A program made the position numbers and the translations under genes. Under the pieces are notes generated by a model. The model had not been told where the DNA came from, searched no databases, and saw only the letters and a list, made by a program, of their open reading frames with translations. Positions 1-5,886 of a DNA stretch of 18,546 bases are shown piece after piece. Positions within the stretch are counted from its first letter, which is position 1. Every line of letters starts with the position of its first letter. Origin of the DNA: Proteobacteria bacterium HN_bin10 (GTDB lineage Bacteria; Pseudomonadota; Alphaproteobacteria; Caulobacterales; Aquidulcibacteraceae); assembly GCA_002083515.1 (NCBI GenBank), contig LWDN01000076.1:4934-23479 (forward strand), read 5' to 3'.

Positions 1-104
1 TGCTGGAGCGCATGCGTCACGAACTCGACGGCATCGCCAAAGTCGAACACGAGCCGCGGTTCGAAGGCCGGCAAGTGGTCATGGTGATGGCGCCGCGGGC
101 GTGA
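1..104 (+). CDS. 3' end of an unidentified protein
   Basis: A reading frame entering from outside the window runs from base 3 to a TGA at 102-104. It encodes about 33 residues ending in ...VVMVMAPRA. The tail is rich in charged residues followed by a short hydrophobic strand, as at the end of an alpha/beta domain. No motif in so short a piece identifies a family. It is read as coding because the frame is open to the edge and codon use is GC-rich at third positions like its neighbours. The following lipoprotein gene starts 69 bases downstream on the same strand. Confidence 0.5.
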   Translation, partial: LERMRHELDGIAKVEHEPRFEGRQVVMVMAPRA

Positions 105-173
105 ACGCCCGGTTCGGTTAGGGTTCAGGTTAAGCGCCTTAGATCGCCCACTTCAACGGAGGAGAGTGCGGAC

Positions 174-608
174 ATGCGCGCTTGTGTGTTGGCGGCGACG
201 TTGGCGTTGGCGGCATGCGCGACCGCGCCGCCCATCTCTGAGCAACAATCTCCGCTGGCGCAGCAAATCCGGGCCGACAACGAGCGCCTGGATCGCGAGC
301 TTGCCGCGGCGGGCGTGTTCGCCGCCGGCATCGGCGAGACCGCCAATCTGGGCGGCGGGCTCATCATCCGCCCGCTTGAAATTATCGAAGACAGCCGTTG
401 CCCGGCGAACGTCGCGTGCGTGTGGGCGGGCCGACTGCGCCTGCGCGCCGAGGTGAGCGGGGAGACGCGCGAACTGACGCTCGGCGAAACGCTGGCGACG
501 CCGCGCGGCGCGGTTCTTTTCGCGGTGGCGCGCCCCGGCGCCTGGGCCGATTGGCCGGAGCGCGAAGTCGCGCGGCCCGCGTATCGCTTCGGTTTCCGGC
601 GCGGCTAA
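174..608 (+). CDS. small predicted lipoprotein, function unknown
   Basis: This is a 144-residue exported protein. Residues 1-15 form a short lipoprotein signal peptide ending in the lipobox LAAC, with Cys15 as the predicted lipidated residue. The next residue is Ala rather than Asp, which favours outer-membrane sorting by the usual Lol rule. A GGRGG-like ribosome site (ggaggag) lies just upstream of the ATG. The middle of the protein has a two-cysteine motif, DSRCPANVACVWAGR (about residues 73-87), which I recall from conserved hypothetical proteins of alphaproteobacteria. Cys76 and Cys82 could form a disulfide in the periplasm. I cannot assign a function. The gene converges on the toxin-antitoxin pair, with only 10 bases between the two stop codons. 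Confidence 0.75.
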   Translation: MRACVLAATLALAACATAPPISEQQSPLAQQIRADNERLDRELAAAGVFAAGIGETANLGGGLIIRPLEIIEDSRCPANVACVWAGRLRLRAEVSGETRELTLGETLATPRGAVLFAVARPGAWADWPEREVARPAYRFGFRRG

Positions 609-618
609 GCGCGCGGCC

Positions 619-1041
619 TCACTGTGTCGCGGCTTCTTGCAGGGTCAGAACTTCAGGCGCGCCCGGCGCCTGCCGGACCTTTCCGACAAAGCCGATGTCT
701 GCGGACACGAACGCGATCGCCTCGCGATCCGCAAGTGCAAGATAGAGACAATCGTAAGCGGGATGATTCAACCTGATCGCCCAGTTGGTCGCGCCCGACA
801 GCAGGCCGCGCATCGGCGCCAGTTCGAGATCGGCGCGCTCGAGCAGCTCGGCGGCGGCGCTGGCTTCTTCCGGCAGCAGTTCGCCGCGCACGGTCTTCTT
901 CCACAACACGTTGGCGCACTCGGCGACGATGAGATCGGGCGCGACCAAACGATGCCGGCGCAGCCACAGCGCCTCATCGGTTCCGGTTTCTTGCACCACC
1001 CATTTGATCGCGATGCTGGCGTCGATGACGAGCCGCTTCAC
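619..1041 (-). CDS. PIN-domain toxin (VapC/FitB type)
   Basis: This 140-residue single-domain PIN protein is the toxin of a type II toxin-antitoxin pair. PIN toxins are Mg-dependent ribonucleases, usually acting on tRNA or rRNA. The acidic residues of the fold are present: Asp7 in VIDASIAIKWV, Glu41 in VAECANVLW, Asp97 in AYDCLYLAL and Asp115 in VSADIGF, so the active site looks intact. Length is normal for VapC. The ATG overlaps the TGA of the upstream antitoxin by 4 bases (ATGA), so translation is probably coupled and the toxin follows the antitoxin. The RNA target cannot be read from the sequence. Confidence 0.9.
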   Translation of the reverse strand: MKRLVIDASIAIKWVVQETGTDEALWLRRHRLVAPDLIVAECANVLWKKTVRGELLPEEASAAAELLERADLELAPMRGLLSGATNWAIRLNHPAYDCLYLALADREAIAFVSADIGFVGKVRQAPGAPEVLTLQEAATQ

Positions 1042-1277
1042 CGCTCCTCACGCGCCTCGCGGAGCAGCACCTCCGAGGGGGTCTGTTCCCGCGCCGCGGT
1101 CATGCGGCGGAGGGTGGCGGCAAGTTCCTCGAAGGAGGCGTCCGGCTCGGCGCTCAGCGCTTGCTTGAGAATTTCGCGGTGCTCGGCCTCGGCGGACCGG
1201 CCATGGCGGCTGGCCCGCCGTTTTAGCTTGGCGACCAGTTCTTCATCCAGATTGCGGACGTGCAGATTGACGGTCAT
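1038..1277 (-). CDS. FitA/VapB-type ribbon-helix-helix antitoxin
   Basis: This 79-residue protein has an N-terminal ribbon-helix-helix segment (about residues 1-45, MTVNLHVRNLDEELVAKL... then a RSAEAEHREIL helix) of the FitA type. It would bind DNA as a dimer. The charged C-terminal half, about residues 48-79, would occlude the PIN toxin encoded directly downstream. There is no Shine-Dalgarno sequence: an imperfect palindrome (1278-1305) abuts the ATG. No other in-frame start is nearby, and the first residues match the usual start of FitA proteins, so the start is probably right and the transcript may be leaderless. Autorepression through that palindrome is the expected regulation. Confidence 0.88.
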   Translation of the reverse strand: MTVNLHVRNLDEELVAKLKRRASRHGRSAEAEHREILKQALSAEPDASFEELAATLRRMTAAREQTPSEVLLREAREER

Positions 1278-1305
1278 GTGATACCAATGATCTCAATGCT
1301 ATCAC
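1278..1305. promoter_or_regulatory. imperfect palindrome, likely autoregulatory operator of the first toxin-antitoxin pair
   Basis: This 28-base imperfect inverted repeat has outer arms GTGATA and TATCAC and further paired positions inside; about 11 of 14 positions per half match. It lies immediately before the antitoxin start codon at 1277. Ribbon-helix-helix antitoxins typically bind such sites to repress their own operon, so an operator is the natural reading. Confidence 0.55.
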
Positions 1306-1320
1306 TAAGGTGGCCGCTCA

Positions 1321-1746
1321 TCAACCCCGACTGATCCGCCGGCGCTTGGTCATGATCCACATATTGCCGAGCAGCAGCAGCAGCGCAGCGCCGAAACCGG
1401 CGGCGTTGATGATCGGGATTTTGTCCGGGTTGGCGGCGACGAACGCCTCCGCCCGCTCGCGCGCGCCGTTGGCGCGGGCCGCCTCGGCCGCTTGTCTCGC
1501 CTGGTCGCCGGCATAACCCCAATCCAGGCTTGGCGGCAGACCGATCGCCGCAAGTTCGACCCCGCCGACGATCGGCAGCCGCGCCGGGGCGTAGGCCAGG
1601 TGCGTGCCGAAGGCGATGGCGAAGGTCGCCAGGATCGCCATCAGCCAGCGCGAGCCGGCGACAGCGGAAAGGGAAGAGACGACCTTGGTCTTCTCCTCCC
1701 GGAAAATCTGTCTGGCCTCGGCCAAATCCTTCGGCTGCCGCACCAT
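1321..1746 (-). CDS. small integral membrane protein, function unknown
   Basis: This 141-residue protein has a charged cytoplasmic-looking N-terminus (DLAEARQIFREEKTKVV). A first hydrophobic segment spans about residues 35-53 (MAILATFAIAFGTHLAY). A roughly 55-residue hydrophilic, partly helical stretch rich in Ala, Arg and Glu follows, and then a second membrane segment at about 112-132 (AAGFGAALLLLLGNMWI). The protein ends in the basic tail KRRRISRG. The basic tail and hairpin topology suggest both ends are cytoplasmic with the loop in the periplasm. A GGGAG site lies about 9 bases before the ATG. It is divergent from the ribosomal operon. I do not recognise the family. Confidence 0.65.
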   Translation of the reverse strand: MVRQPKDLAEARQIFREEKTKVVSSLSAVAGSRWLMAILATFAIAFGTHLAYAPARLPIVGGVELAAIGLPPSLDWGYAGDQARQAAEAARANGARERAEAFVAANPDKIPIINAAGFGAALLLLLGNMWIMTKRRRISRG

Positions 1747-1811
1747 CGCTGGCTTCTCCCAGGCCCCAATAACGGACGCCAGTAAACCAGCTAAACCGGC
1801 CTCTGGCCACC

Positions 1812-1840
1812 TTGTCCGGCCGAACCCTCCATGCTAACAG
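1812..1840 (+). promoter_or_regulatory. possible promoter of rpmI-rplT
   Basis: TTGTCC (1812-1817) and TAACAG (1835-1840) are separated by 17 bases, a loose sigma-70-type match in the only space available for an rpmI promoter. The -10 match is weak. If it is used, the transcript would carry a leader of about 90 bases that includes the hairpins at 1854-1913. Confidence 0.3.
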
Positions 1841-1853
1841 CGCGCCCTTTCGT

Positions 1854-1893
1854 GGGTGGCCCGGCTAAACGGCATGCCGTGGCGGCCCTTTTT
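1854..1893 (+). terminator. terminator-like hairpin in the rpmI leader (possible attenuator)
   Basis: The left arm GGGTGGCCCGGC (1854-1865) can pair with GCCGTGGCGGCCC (1076 bases into the leader is not implied; positions 1876-1888), allowing one G-G mismatch and one bulged T. The loop is 10 bases, and the stem is followed directly by TTTTT (1889-1893). This is the layout of an intrinsic terminator. It sits 43 bases before the rpmI start, with no upstream plus-strand gene that would need terminating since the lipoprotein at 608, so a leader attenuator is a reasonable reading. Confidence 0.5.
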
Positions 1894-1913
1894 CGTCGGT
1901 CTTCGGACTGACG
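1894..1913 (+). promoter_or_regulatory. UUCG-tetraloop hairpin in the rpmI leader
   Basis: CGTCGGTC and GACTGACG pair over 8 positions (one G-T) around a TTCG loop closed by C-G, the very stable cUUCGg tetraloop. It starts right after the T-run of the preceding hairpin and ends 12 bases before the GGAGG ribosome site of rpmI. It is not followed by a T-run, so it is a leader structure rather than a second terminator. Confidence 0.5.
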
Positions 1914-1935
1914 CTCTATCCCGCTGGAGGATGAA

Positions 1936-2139
1936 ATGCCGAAACTGAAGACCAAGAGCGGCGTGAAAAAGCGCTTCAAGCTCACGGCTTCGGGCAAGGT
2001 GAAGGCCGGCGCCGCCGGCAAGCGCCACCGCCTGATCAGCCATAACGCCAAATACATCCGTCAAAACCGCGGCACATCGGTGCTCGCAGAGCCCGACGCC
2101 AAGCGCGTCAAGCTCTGGATCCCGTACGGCCTCGATTGA
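1936..2139 (+). CDS. rpmI: 50S ribosomal protein L35
   Basis: This 67-residue, strongly basic ribosomal protein matches L35 along its full length. It has the invariant start MPKLKTKSGVKKRFKLTASGK, here shown only through its features (KTKSG, KKRFK), the RHRLI-like core KRHRLISHNAKYIRQNRG, and a C-terminal VKLWIPYGLD segment. It is a component of the large ribosomal subunit. The start is set by GGAGG seven bases upstream of the ATG. It is followed after 14 bases by rplT, the standard L35-L20 pair. infC is not adjacent upstream, as is common in alphaproteobacteria. Hairpins in its leader suggest autogenous control. Confidence 0.97.
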   Translation: MPKLKTKSGVKKRFKLTASGKVKAGAAGKRHRLISHNAKYIRQNRGTSVLAEPDAKRVKLWIPYGLD

Positions 2140-2153
2140 GCGGAGATAGATAA

Positions 2154-2510
2154 ATGGCACGCGTCAAAGGGGGCGTCACCGCGCACGCCCGTCACAAGAA
2201 AGTTCTGAAGAAGGCGAAGGGCTATTACGGCCGTCGCTCCAACACCTTCCGCACCGCCAACGCCGCGGTCGAGAAGGCTGGCCTCTACGCCTATCGCGAC
2301 CGCAAGGCCAAGAAGCGCACCTTCCGTGCGCTTTGGATCCAGCGCATCAACGCGGCGGTGCGGGAAGAGGGCCTCACCTATTCCCGATTTATCAGCGGGC
2401 TCGCCAAGGCGGGCATCGAGCTGGACCGCAAGGTCATGGCCGACATCGCCATGAACGAGCCGGCGGCTTTCAAGGGTCTTGTCGCGCAGGCCCAAGCCGC
2501 ACTGAAGTAA
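2154..2510 (+). CDS. rplT: 50S ribosomal protein L20
   Basis: This 118-residue protein has the family's usual length. L20 binds 23S rRNA directly and is needed early in assembly of the 50S subunit; in several bacteria it also represses its own operon through the mRNA leader. Recognisable blocks are the N-terminal MARVKGGVTAHARHKK, the long basic helix KGYYGRRSNTFRTA, and the globular C-terminal part with RKAKKRTFRALWIQRINAA and YSRFISGLAKAGIELDRK. A purine-rich site (cggagata) precedes the ATG. It is the last gene of the operon, followed by an intrinsic terminator 30 bases downstream. Confidence 0.97.
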   Translation: MARVKGGVTAHARHKKVLKKAKGYYGRRSNTFRTANAAVEKAGLYAYRDRKAKKRTFRALWIQRINAAVREEGLTYSRFISGLAKAGIELDRKVMADIAMNEPAAFKGLVAQAQAALK

Positions 2511-2539
2511 GGCTCCTAAGGCTGAGCTCAAAATGAAAC

Positions 2540-2569
2540 GGGCGGGAGCAGCGATGCTCTCGTCCTTTT
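2540..2569 (+). terminator. intrinsic terminator after rplT
   Basis: A ten-pair stem is formed by GGGCGGGAGC and GCTCTCGTCC, with two G-T pairs and a six-base loop. It is followed directly by TTTT. It lies 30 bases after the rplT stop and just before the end of the convergent gene at 2579. Confidence 0.8.
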
Positions 2570-2578
2570 CGTCTCTGC

Positions 2579-3103
2579 CTAGCAGAGCTGATCGTGCATC
2601 ACCGCAATCTGCTGGGTGCGATACATCTGTGCAACTTGCGCGCCGGGAATGCTCTCGCGCCGACTATCGATTAAAACGCCATTCGGATCATGCACGGCGA
2701 CTTTCGTCAACGACAGAACACGGCGCGAAGTGCAATCGAATACAACTTCAATGGTCGCCCAACCAACCATAGATTCCGAATCGAAGCGCGGGCCTGGCTG
2801 AAAATACGCCCACCATTGCGTGTGCGTCACTCGACCTTGCTCGTCCGTCTCTGCGTTGTGCGTCGTCATCAGCCAACAGAAATTGTCGAGGATTGCGAGC
2901 ACCGTTTGACCGCGAGGCACTGGGCAAAGCGATGGGCCACCGTCGCTACGACGTCCACCTAGGCCAGGGCGGTCGAAAGGCGCTTGAGGCCCAAGATCCG
3001 TGCCGGCCTGCGGCGCGTCAATCGCCTGGGCCATTGCAATAAACGGCGTGGCCAGCACCGCAGCGACGGCGATCGCAAACGAACGCACAATGCTCAAGTT
3101 CAA
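2579..3103 (-). CDS. secreted protein of unknown function
   Basis: This is an exported protein of up to 174 residues. A signal peptide covers about residues 1-26, ending AMAQA, with a hydrophobic core FAIAVAAVLATPFIAM. The mature part has Cys60, Cys76, a WWAYF strand, VVFDC and a terminal ...DQLC. The pattern of FDC followed by R-rich strands and a C-terminal Cys faintly recalls surface-adhesin E-like proteins, but I would not assign it. The start is uncertain: the longest form begins at a TTG (3103), a TTG at 3097 is better spaced from an AAAGG site, and a GTG at 3088 is also possible. All keep the signal peptide. It lies 59 bases downstream of the DUF2846 gene, probably in the same transcript. 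Confidence 0.6.
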   Translation of the reverse strand: MNLSIVRSFAIAVAAVLATPFIAMAQAIDAPQAGTDLGPQAPFDRPGLGGRRSDGGPSLCPVPRGQTVLAILDNFCWLMTTHNAETDEQGRVTHTQWWAYFQPGPRFDSESMVGWATIEVVFDCTSRRVLSLTKVAVHDPNGVLIDSRRESIPGAQVAQMYRTQQIAVMHDQLC

Positions 3104-3116
3104 ACCTTTGAGATGC

Positions 3117-3144
3117 GGAGAGCGACGGTTTGGCGCCGCTCTCC
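3117..3144 (-). other. inverted repeat between the DUF2846 gene and the secreted protein gene
   Basis: GGAGAGCG and CGCTCTCC form perfect eight-base arms around a 12-base loop, in the 59-base gap between two minus-strand genes. There is no T-run on the minus strand, so it is not a classic terminator. A transcript-processing or stability hairpin is possible. Confidence 0.4.
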
Positions 3145-3162
3145 GGTTGCGACTTGGCGCGT

Positions 3163-3681
3163 TTAGTTGCGCGGCTCCCAGAGGCGCATGCGCGGGTACG
3201 CTTCGCTGAAGGCTGCGGCATCGGACGGCGACAGCACGGCGCGGCCGGCGACGATGCCCATCTGCGTGCTCTGGATCGCGTAGTAGGTTTCGCCGGGCTC
3301 GATCTCCATGCGCATGGTGTCGTTGCGACCGATCTCGTACTCATGGATTCCGGGCTCGGCGACGTGAACGAAGTAGCGGCCGTTCGGCAAGCGGCCCAGA
3401 TCGGCGTCGTTCTCCCTCACGGTGAAGGTCAGTGCGGCGCCGACGAACCGGTTCGGCCGGAAAAACACGACTTGCCCTTTGCCTTCTGGCGGGGCGCTAA
3501 CGCCCTCAGGCAACGCAATCGCGGGCGCCGATTCAGGTGCAGGGGTCTCGTCTATCGCTGGCGTTTCTAGCGTAGGCTCGGTCACGGCGGGTGTTTCGGC
3601 CGGCGTTGTCGTTTCTTGCGCTTGCGCGAGGCTTGCAAGGCCAAGCGCTGCAACGCACAGCGCAATCGTTCTCATTTTCAT
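3163..3681 (-). CDS. DUF2846 domain-containing exported protein
   Basis: This 172-residue protein has a Sec signal peptide ending LASLAQAQ (about residues 1-22). A linker of about 40 residues, very rich in Thr, Pro, Ala and Glu, follows. The DUF2846 domain then starts at about residue 66 (GQVVFFRPNRFVGAALTFTV) and includes the typical LPNGRYFVHVAEPGIHEYE turn. The function of DUF2846 is not established. No lipobox cysteine is present, so it should be a soluble periplasmic protein or be held by the linker. Its ATG overlaps the stop of the upstream 218-residue gene by 4 bases, which indicates translational coupling and a shared role. Confidence 0.8.
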   Translation of the reverse strand: MKMRTIALCVAALGLASLAQAQETTTPAETPAVTEPTLETPAIDETPAPESAPAIALPEGVSAPPEGKGQVVFFRPNRFVGAALTFTVRENDADLGRLPNGRYFVHVAEPGIHEYEIGRNDTMRMEIEPGETYYAIQSTQMGIVAGRAVLSPSDAAAFSEAYPRMRLWEPRN

Positions 3682-4334
3682 TGCTGGTTCTCCCCACTCA
3701 CGGTTGGCGCCGGTGTTTCTACCGGACTCGAAAGCGATAGCGATAGGGTATCGCTATTCACGGGCGCGGTGTCGCTCGCGCTCAGCGGTACGTCGATGTC
3801 CTCGGCCAAGCGCGCCGTACCGCGCGCACCGGCCGGAATACTGACTTCACCGCCCTGGATGAAGATGCCCGCAACGCCCGCGTACGGGATCATCGAGACC
3901 GCCAAAGCCGTGTTGGCGCGATCCTCGCCTGCTGCCGTAATCTGCATACCGCGAATGCGCGCCCGGTGGCCGTTGATTTCGATGAAGCGACCCGAAATGA
4001 TCAGTCGGCCTTGGCGCCCTCCGAAAGCTGAAGCGTGCGCATCAATCACCTCGCCGCCACCGATTGCGCCAGCAGGCACGACTTCGCTGCCATCGATGAC
4101 TATCGGTTCGGCTAAGCGCAGGCCGAACAATTGCTCCTGTTGGCTCGTTCGGGAGCTGAGCGCCTCGGTCAGCTCGACTTGCACGACCGTGCCCGCCGGT
4201 ATGCGGATGGTCTGCGGCGTTGGCGGGGGCGGAGCGACGAACTCCGCTGGCGGAACTTGCTCGGCGGTTTGAGCCAAAGCCGGCCCGGTCGCCGTCGACA
4301 AAAGCGCGACTATCACGCCGAGTGCAATTCGCAT
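3678..4334 (-). CDS. exported protein of unknown function, first gene of the DUF2846 operon
   Basis: The start is placed at the ATG at 4334 because an AAGGGG site lies just upstream and a clean signal peptide follows (MRIALGVIVALLS... ending PALAQ, about 22 residues). The frame stays open upstream to 4466 but that part reads as non-coding. The 218-residue product has a Pro-rich stretch (VPPAEFVAPPPPTPQ), then a beta-rich domain: IPAGTVVQVELTEALSS, EPIVIDGSEVVPAGA, GGGEVIDAHAS, RLIISGRFIEINGHR and GEVSIPAGARGTARL. The paired IPAGT and VVPAG strands resemble the barrel of VirB10/TrbI-type or assembly proteins, but this is only a structural impression. It is divergent from pheS, separated by 120 bases. 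Confidence 0.7.
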   Translation of the reverse strand: MRIALGVIVALLSTATGPALAQTAEQVPPAEFVAPPPPTPQTIRIPAGTVVQVELTEALSSRTSQQEQLFGLRLAEPIVIDGSEVVPAGAIGGGEVIDAHASAFGGRQGRLIISGRFIEINGHRARIRGMQITAAGEDRANTALAVSMIPYAGVAGIFIQGGEVSIPAGARGTARLAEDIDVPLSASDTAPVNSDTLSLSLSSPVETPAPTVSGENQQ

Positions 4335-4418
4335 GAAATTCCCCTTGGCGTAGCGGTAACATGGAGGCGAAACGAAGGGCAAGGTTGCAGATAGGCAAGG
4401 CTCGCGTCCCATAGGAAA

Positions 4419-4447
4419 TTGCTTCCGGCCGAGCCTCTCCGCTAAAG
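4419..4447 (+). promoter_or_regulatory. candidate pheS promoter giving a leaderless mRNA
   Basis: TTGCTT (4419-4424) and CTAAAG (4442-4447) have a 17-base spacer, close to the TTGaca/CTAtat pattern of alphaproteobacterial housekeeping promoters. Transcription would begin about 7 bases after the -10, at 4454-4455, which is the A of the pheS ATG. The absence of a ribosome site in front of pheS fits this. Confidence 0.35.
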
Positions 4448-4454
4448 ACCCCCA

Positions 4455-5543
4455 ATGAACGGCCAAACCACTGATCTTGCGGCGCTTGAATCCGACCTGC
4501 TCGCGCGCGTCGAAGCCGCGAACGACGAGGCGTCGCTAGAAGCGCTGCGGGTCGAGGCGCTCGGCAAGCAGGGCAGCATCTCCGCGCTGATGAAAAACCT
4601 GGGCGCGATGAGTCCGGACGAGCGCAAGACGTTCGGGGCCGCGCTTAACGTCCTGAAGGACAAGGTCACCGAAGCCATCGTCACCAGGAAAGCGGCGATG
4701 GCCGAAGCCGCGCTCGATCGTCAGCTGCACAGCGAAGCGGTGGACGTGACCCTGCCGCCGGTGCGCCCGCGCCTCGGCTCGATCCATCCGGTCAGCCAAG
4801 TGATGGAAGAACTCGCCGCCATCTTCGGCGAAATGGGCTTCACGGTCGAAGAAGGTCCCGACATCGAGACCGACTTCAATAATTTCACCGCCTTGAACTT
4901 CCCGCCGAACCACCCGGCGCGCGAAACCCACGACACTTTCTTCCTCGATGCGAAGGGCGAGGACGGCGCGCGCAAAGTGCTGCGCACGCATACCTCGCCG
5001 GTGCAAGTGCGCACCATGCTGAAGCAGAAACCGCCGATCCGCATGATCTGCATGGGCCGCACCTTCCGCAAGGACAGCGACGCCACCCACACGCCGATGT
5101 TCCACCAGATCGAAGGCTTGGTCATCGACGAAACCTCGACCATGGCCGATCTCAAAAGCGTGCTTACCGCCGCACTCAAAGCCTATTTCGAAGTCGACGA
5201 CGTGCGCCTGCGTTTCCGCCCGCACCATTTCCCGTTCACCGAACCGAGCGCGGAAGTCGATGTTGGCTGTGATCGCTCCGGCGGGCAGATCAGGATCGGC
5301 GCGGGCGACGATTGGCTGGAGATTTTGGGCTCCGGCATGGTGCACCCGAACGTCTTGAAGAATTGCGGCATCGATCCCGACAAGTACCAAGGCTACGCCT
5401 TCGGCATGGGCATCGATCGCTTGGCGATGCTCAAATATGGCATGCCGGATCTGCGCGACTTCTTCTCCGCCGACACGCGCTGGCTGAAGCATTACGGCTT
5501 TTCGCCGTACTTGCTGCCGGGCTTGGCGCAGGGAGTGGGGTGA
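4455..5543 (+). CDS. pheS: phenylalanine-tRNA ligase alpha subunit
   Basis: This 362-residue catalytic subunit of the heterotetrameric phenylalanyl-tRNA synthetase activates phenylalanine with ATP and transfers it to tRNA-Phe in the cytoplasm. An N-terminal coiled-coil arm (about residues 1-85) would contact tRNA. The class II catalytic core follows: motif 1 around residue 111 (HPVSQVMEELAAIFGEMGF), motif 2 around 196-221 (GRTFRKDSDATHTPMFHQIEG) and motif 3 around 314-330 (FGMGIDRLAMLKYGMPDLR). All key residues appear intact and the length is normal. There is no clear Shine-Dalgarno sequence before the ATG. The partner pheT follows, but only after 343 bases filled with two inverted-repeat elements, which is unusual for this operon. 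Confidence 0.97.
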   Translation: MNGQTTDLAALESDLLARVEAANDEASLEALRVEALGKQGSISALMKNLGAMSPDERKTFGAALNVLKDKVTEAIVTRKAAMAEAALDRQLHSEAVDVTLPPVRPRLGSIHPVSQVMEELAAIFGEMGFTVEEGPDIETDFNNFTALNFPPNHPARETHDTFFLDAKGEDGARKVLRTHTSPVQVRTMLKQKPPIRMICMGRTFRKDSDATHTPMFHQIEGLVIDETSTMADLKSVLTAALKAYFEVDDVRLRFRPHHFPFTEPSAEVDVGCDRSGGQIRIGAGDDWLEILGSGMVHPNVLKNCGIDPDKYQGYAFGMGIDRLAMLKYGMPDLRDFFSADTRWLKHYGFSPYLLPGLAQGVG

Positions 5544-5561
5544 TTATGCTCGCTCTTTCCC

Positions 5562-5711
5562 CACCCATTCCCGGATTGCGCGCAGCGCAAGTCCGGGACC
5601 CAAGATCACGGACCGTGCAATCAACTACACGGCTCGCACCGCGCCGCGCTCGCTACGGTCGGTGTTTATGGGTCCCGGGCTCGTCGCTACGCGTCGCCCC
5701 GGGAATGGGTG
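5562..5711. repeat. inverted-repeat element A in the pheS-pheT gap
   Basis: This 150-base element has nested arms. The outer pair is CACCCATTCCCGG (5562-5574) and CCGGGAATGGGTG (5699-5711), 13 bases and perfect. The inner pair is CCGGGACCCA (5593-5602) and TGGGTCCCGG (5669-5678). It has the same plan and related words (CATTCC.GG, CCGG.ACCCA) as element B just downstream, so both belong to one dispersed family. No coding capacity is apparent. Confidence 0.85.
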
Positions 5712-5751
5712 AGATCAATTTCGCGTGCACGGAGCGCGCACAATCCAATCC

Positions 5752-5855
5752 TCGTCATTCCGGGGCTTCGCGCAGCGAGGAACCCGGAACCCAGGAGCAC
5801 CGCGCTTTGTCAGCCCCTGGGTTCCGGATCGCGCTGCGCGCGTCCGGAATGACGA
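5752..5855. repeat. inverted-repeat element B in the pheS-pheT gap
   Basis: This 104-base element has nested perfect arms. The outer pair is TCGTCATTCCGG (5752-5763) and CCGGAATGACGA (5844-5855). The inner pair is CCGGAACCCAGG (5784-5795) and CCTGGGTTCCGG (5816-5827). Such CGTCATTCCGG...CCGGAATGACG palindromes are common dispersed repeats in alphaproteobacterial genomes. It ends 31 bases before pheT. The pheT frame happens to be open through it, but it is not part of the protein. Confidence 0.88.
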
Positions 5856-5886
5856 AGGTTCGTTTTGCGCCAGTGAGTACGTCCCA

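Noticed and set aside
598..618. Shared terminator between the small lipoprotein gene and the convergent toxin gene
   Set aside because: Only a short imperfect GC-rich inverted repeat is present, without a T-run on either strand.
4335..4466. Extended N-terminus for the 218-residue exported protein
   Set aside because: It would bury the signal peptide 44 residues inside and overlap the start of divergent pheS; the ATG at 4334 has a good ribosome site.
4536..5492. 318-codon open frame on the minus strand inside pheS
   Set aside because: It is an antisense shadow of a highly conserved gene; its translation is His- and Ala-rich without any domain and arises from GC-rich third positions.
5725..5886. 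Longer pheT start giving a 54-residue N-terminal extension
   Set aside because: The extension is the translated form of inverted-repeat element B, and MKFTLSWLKEHL is the standard PheT N-terminus.
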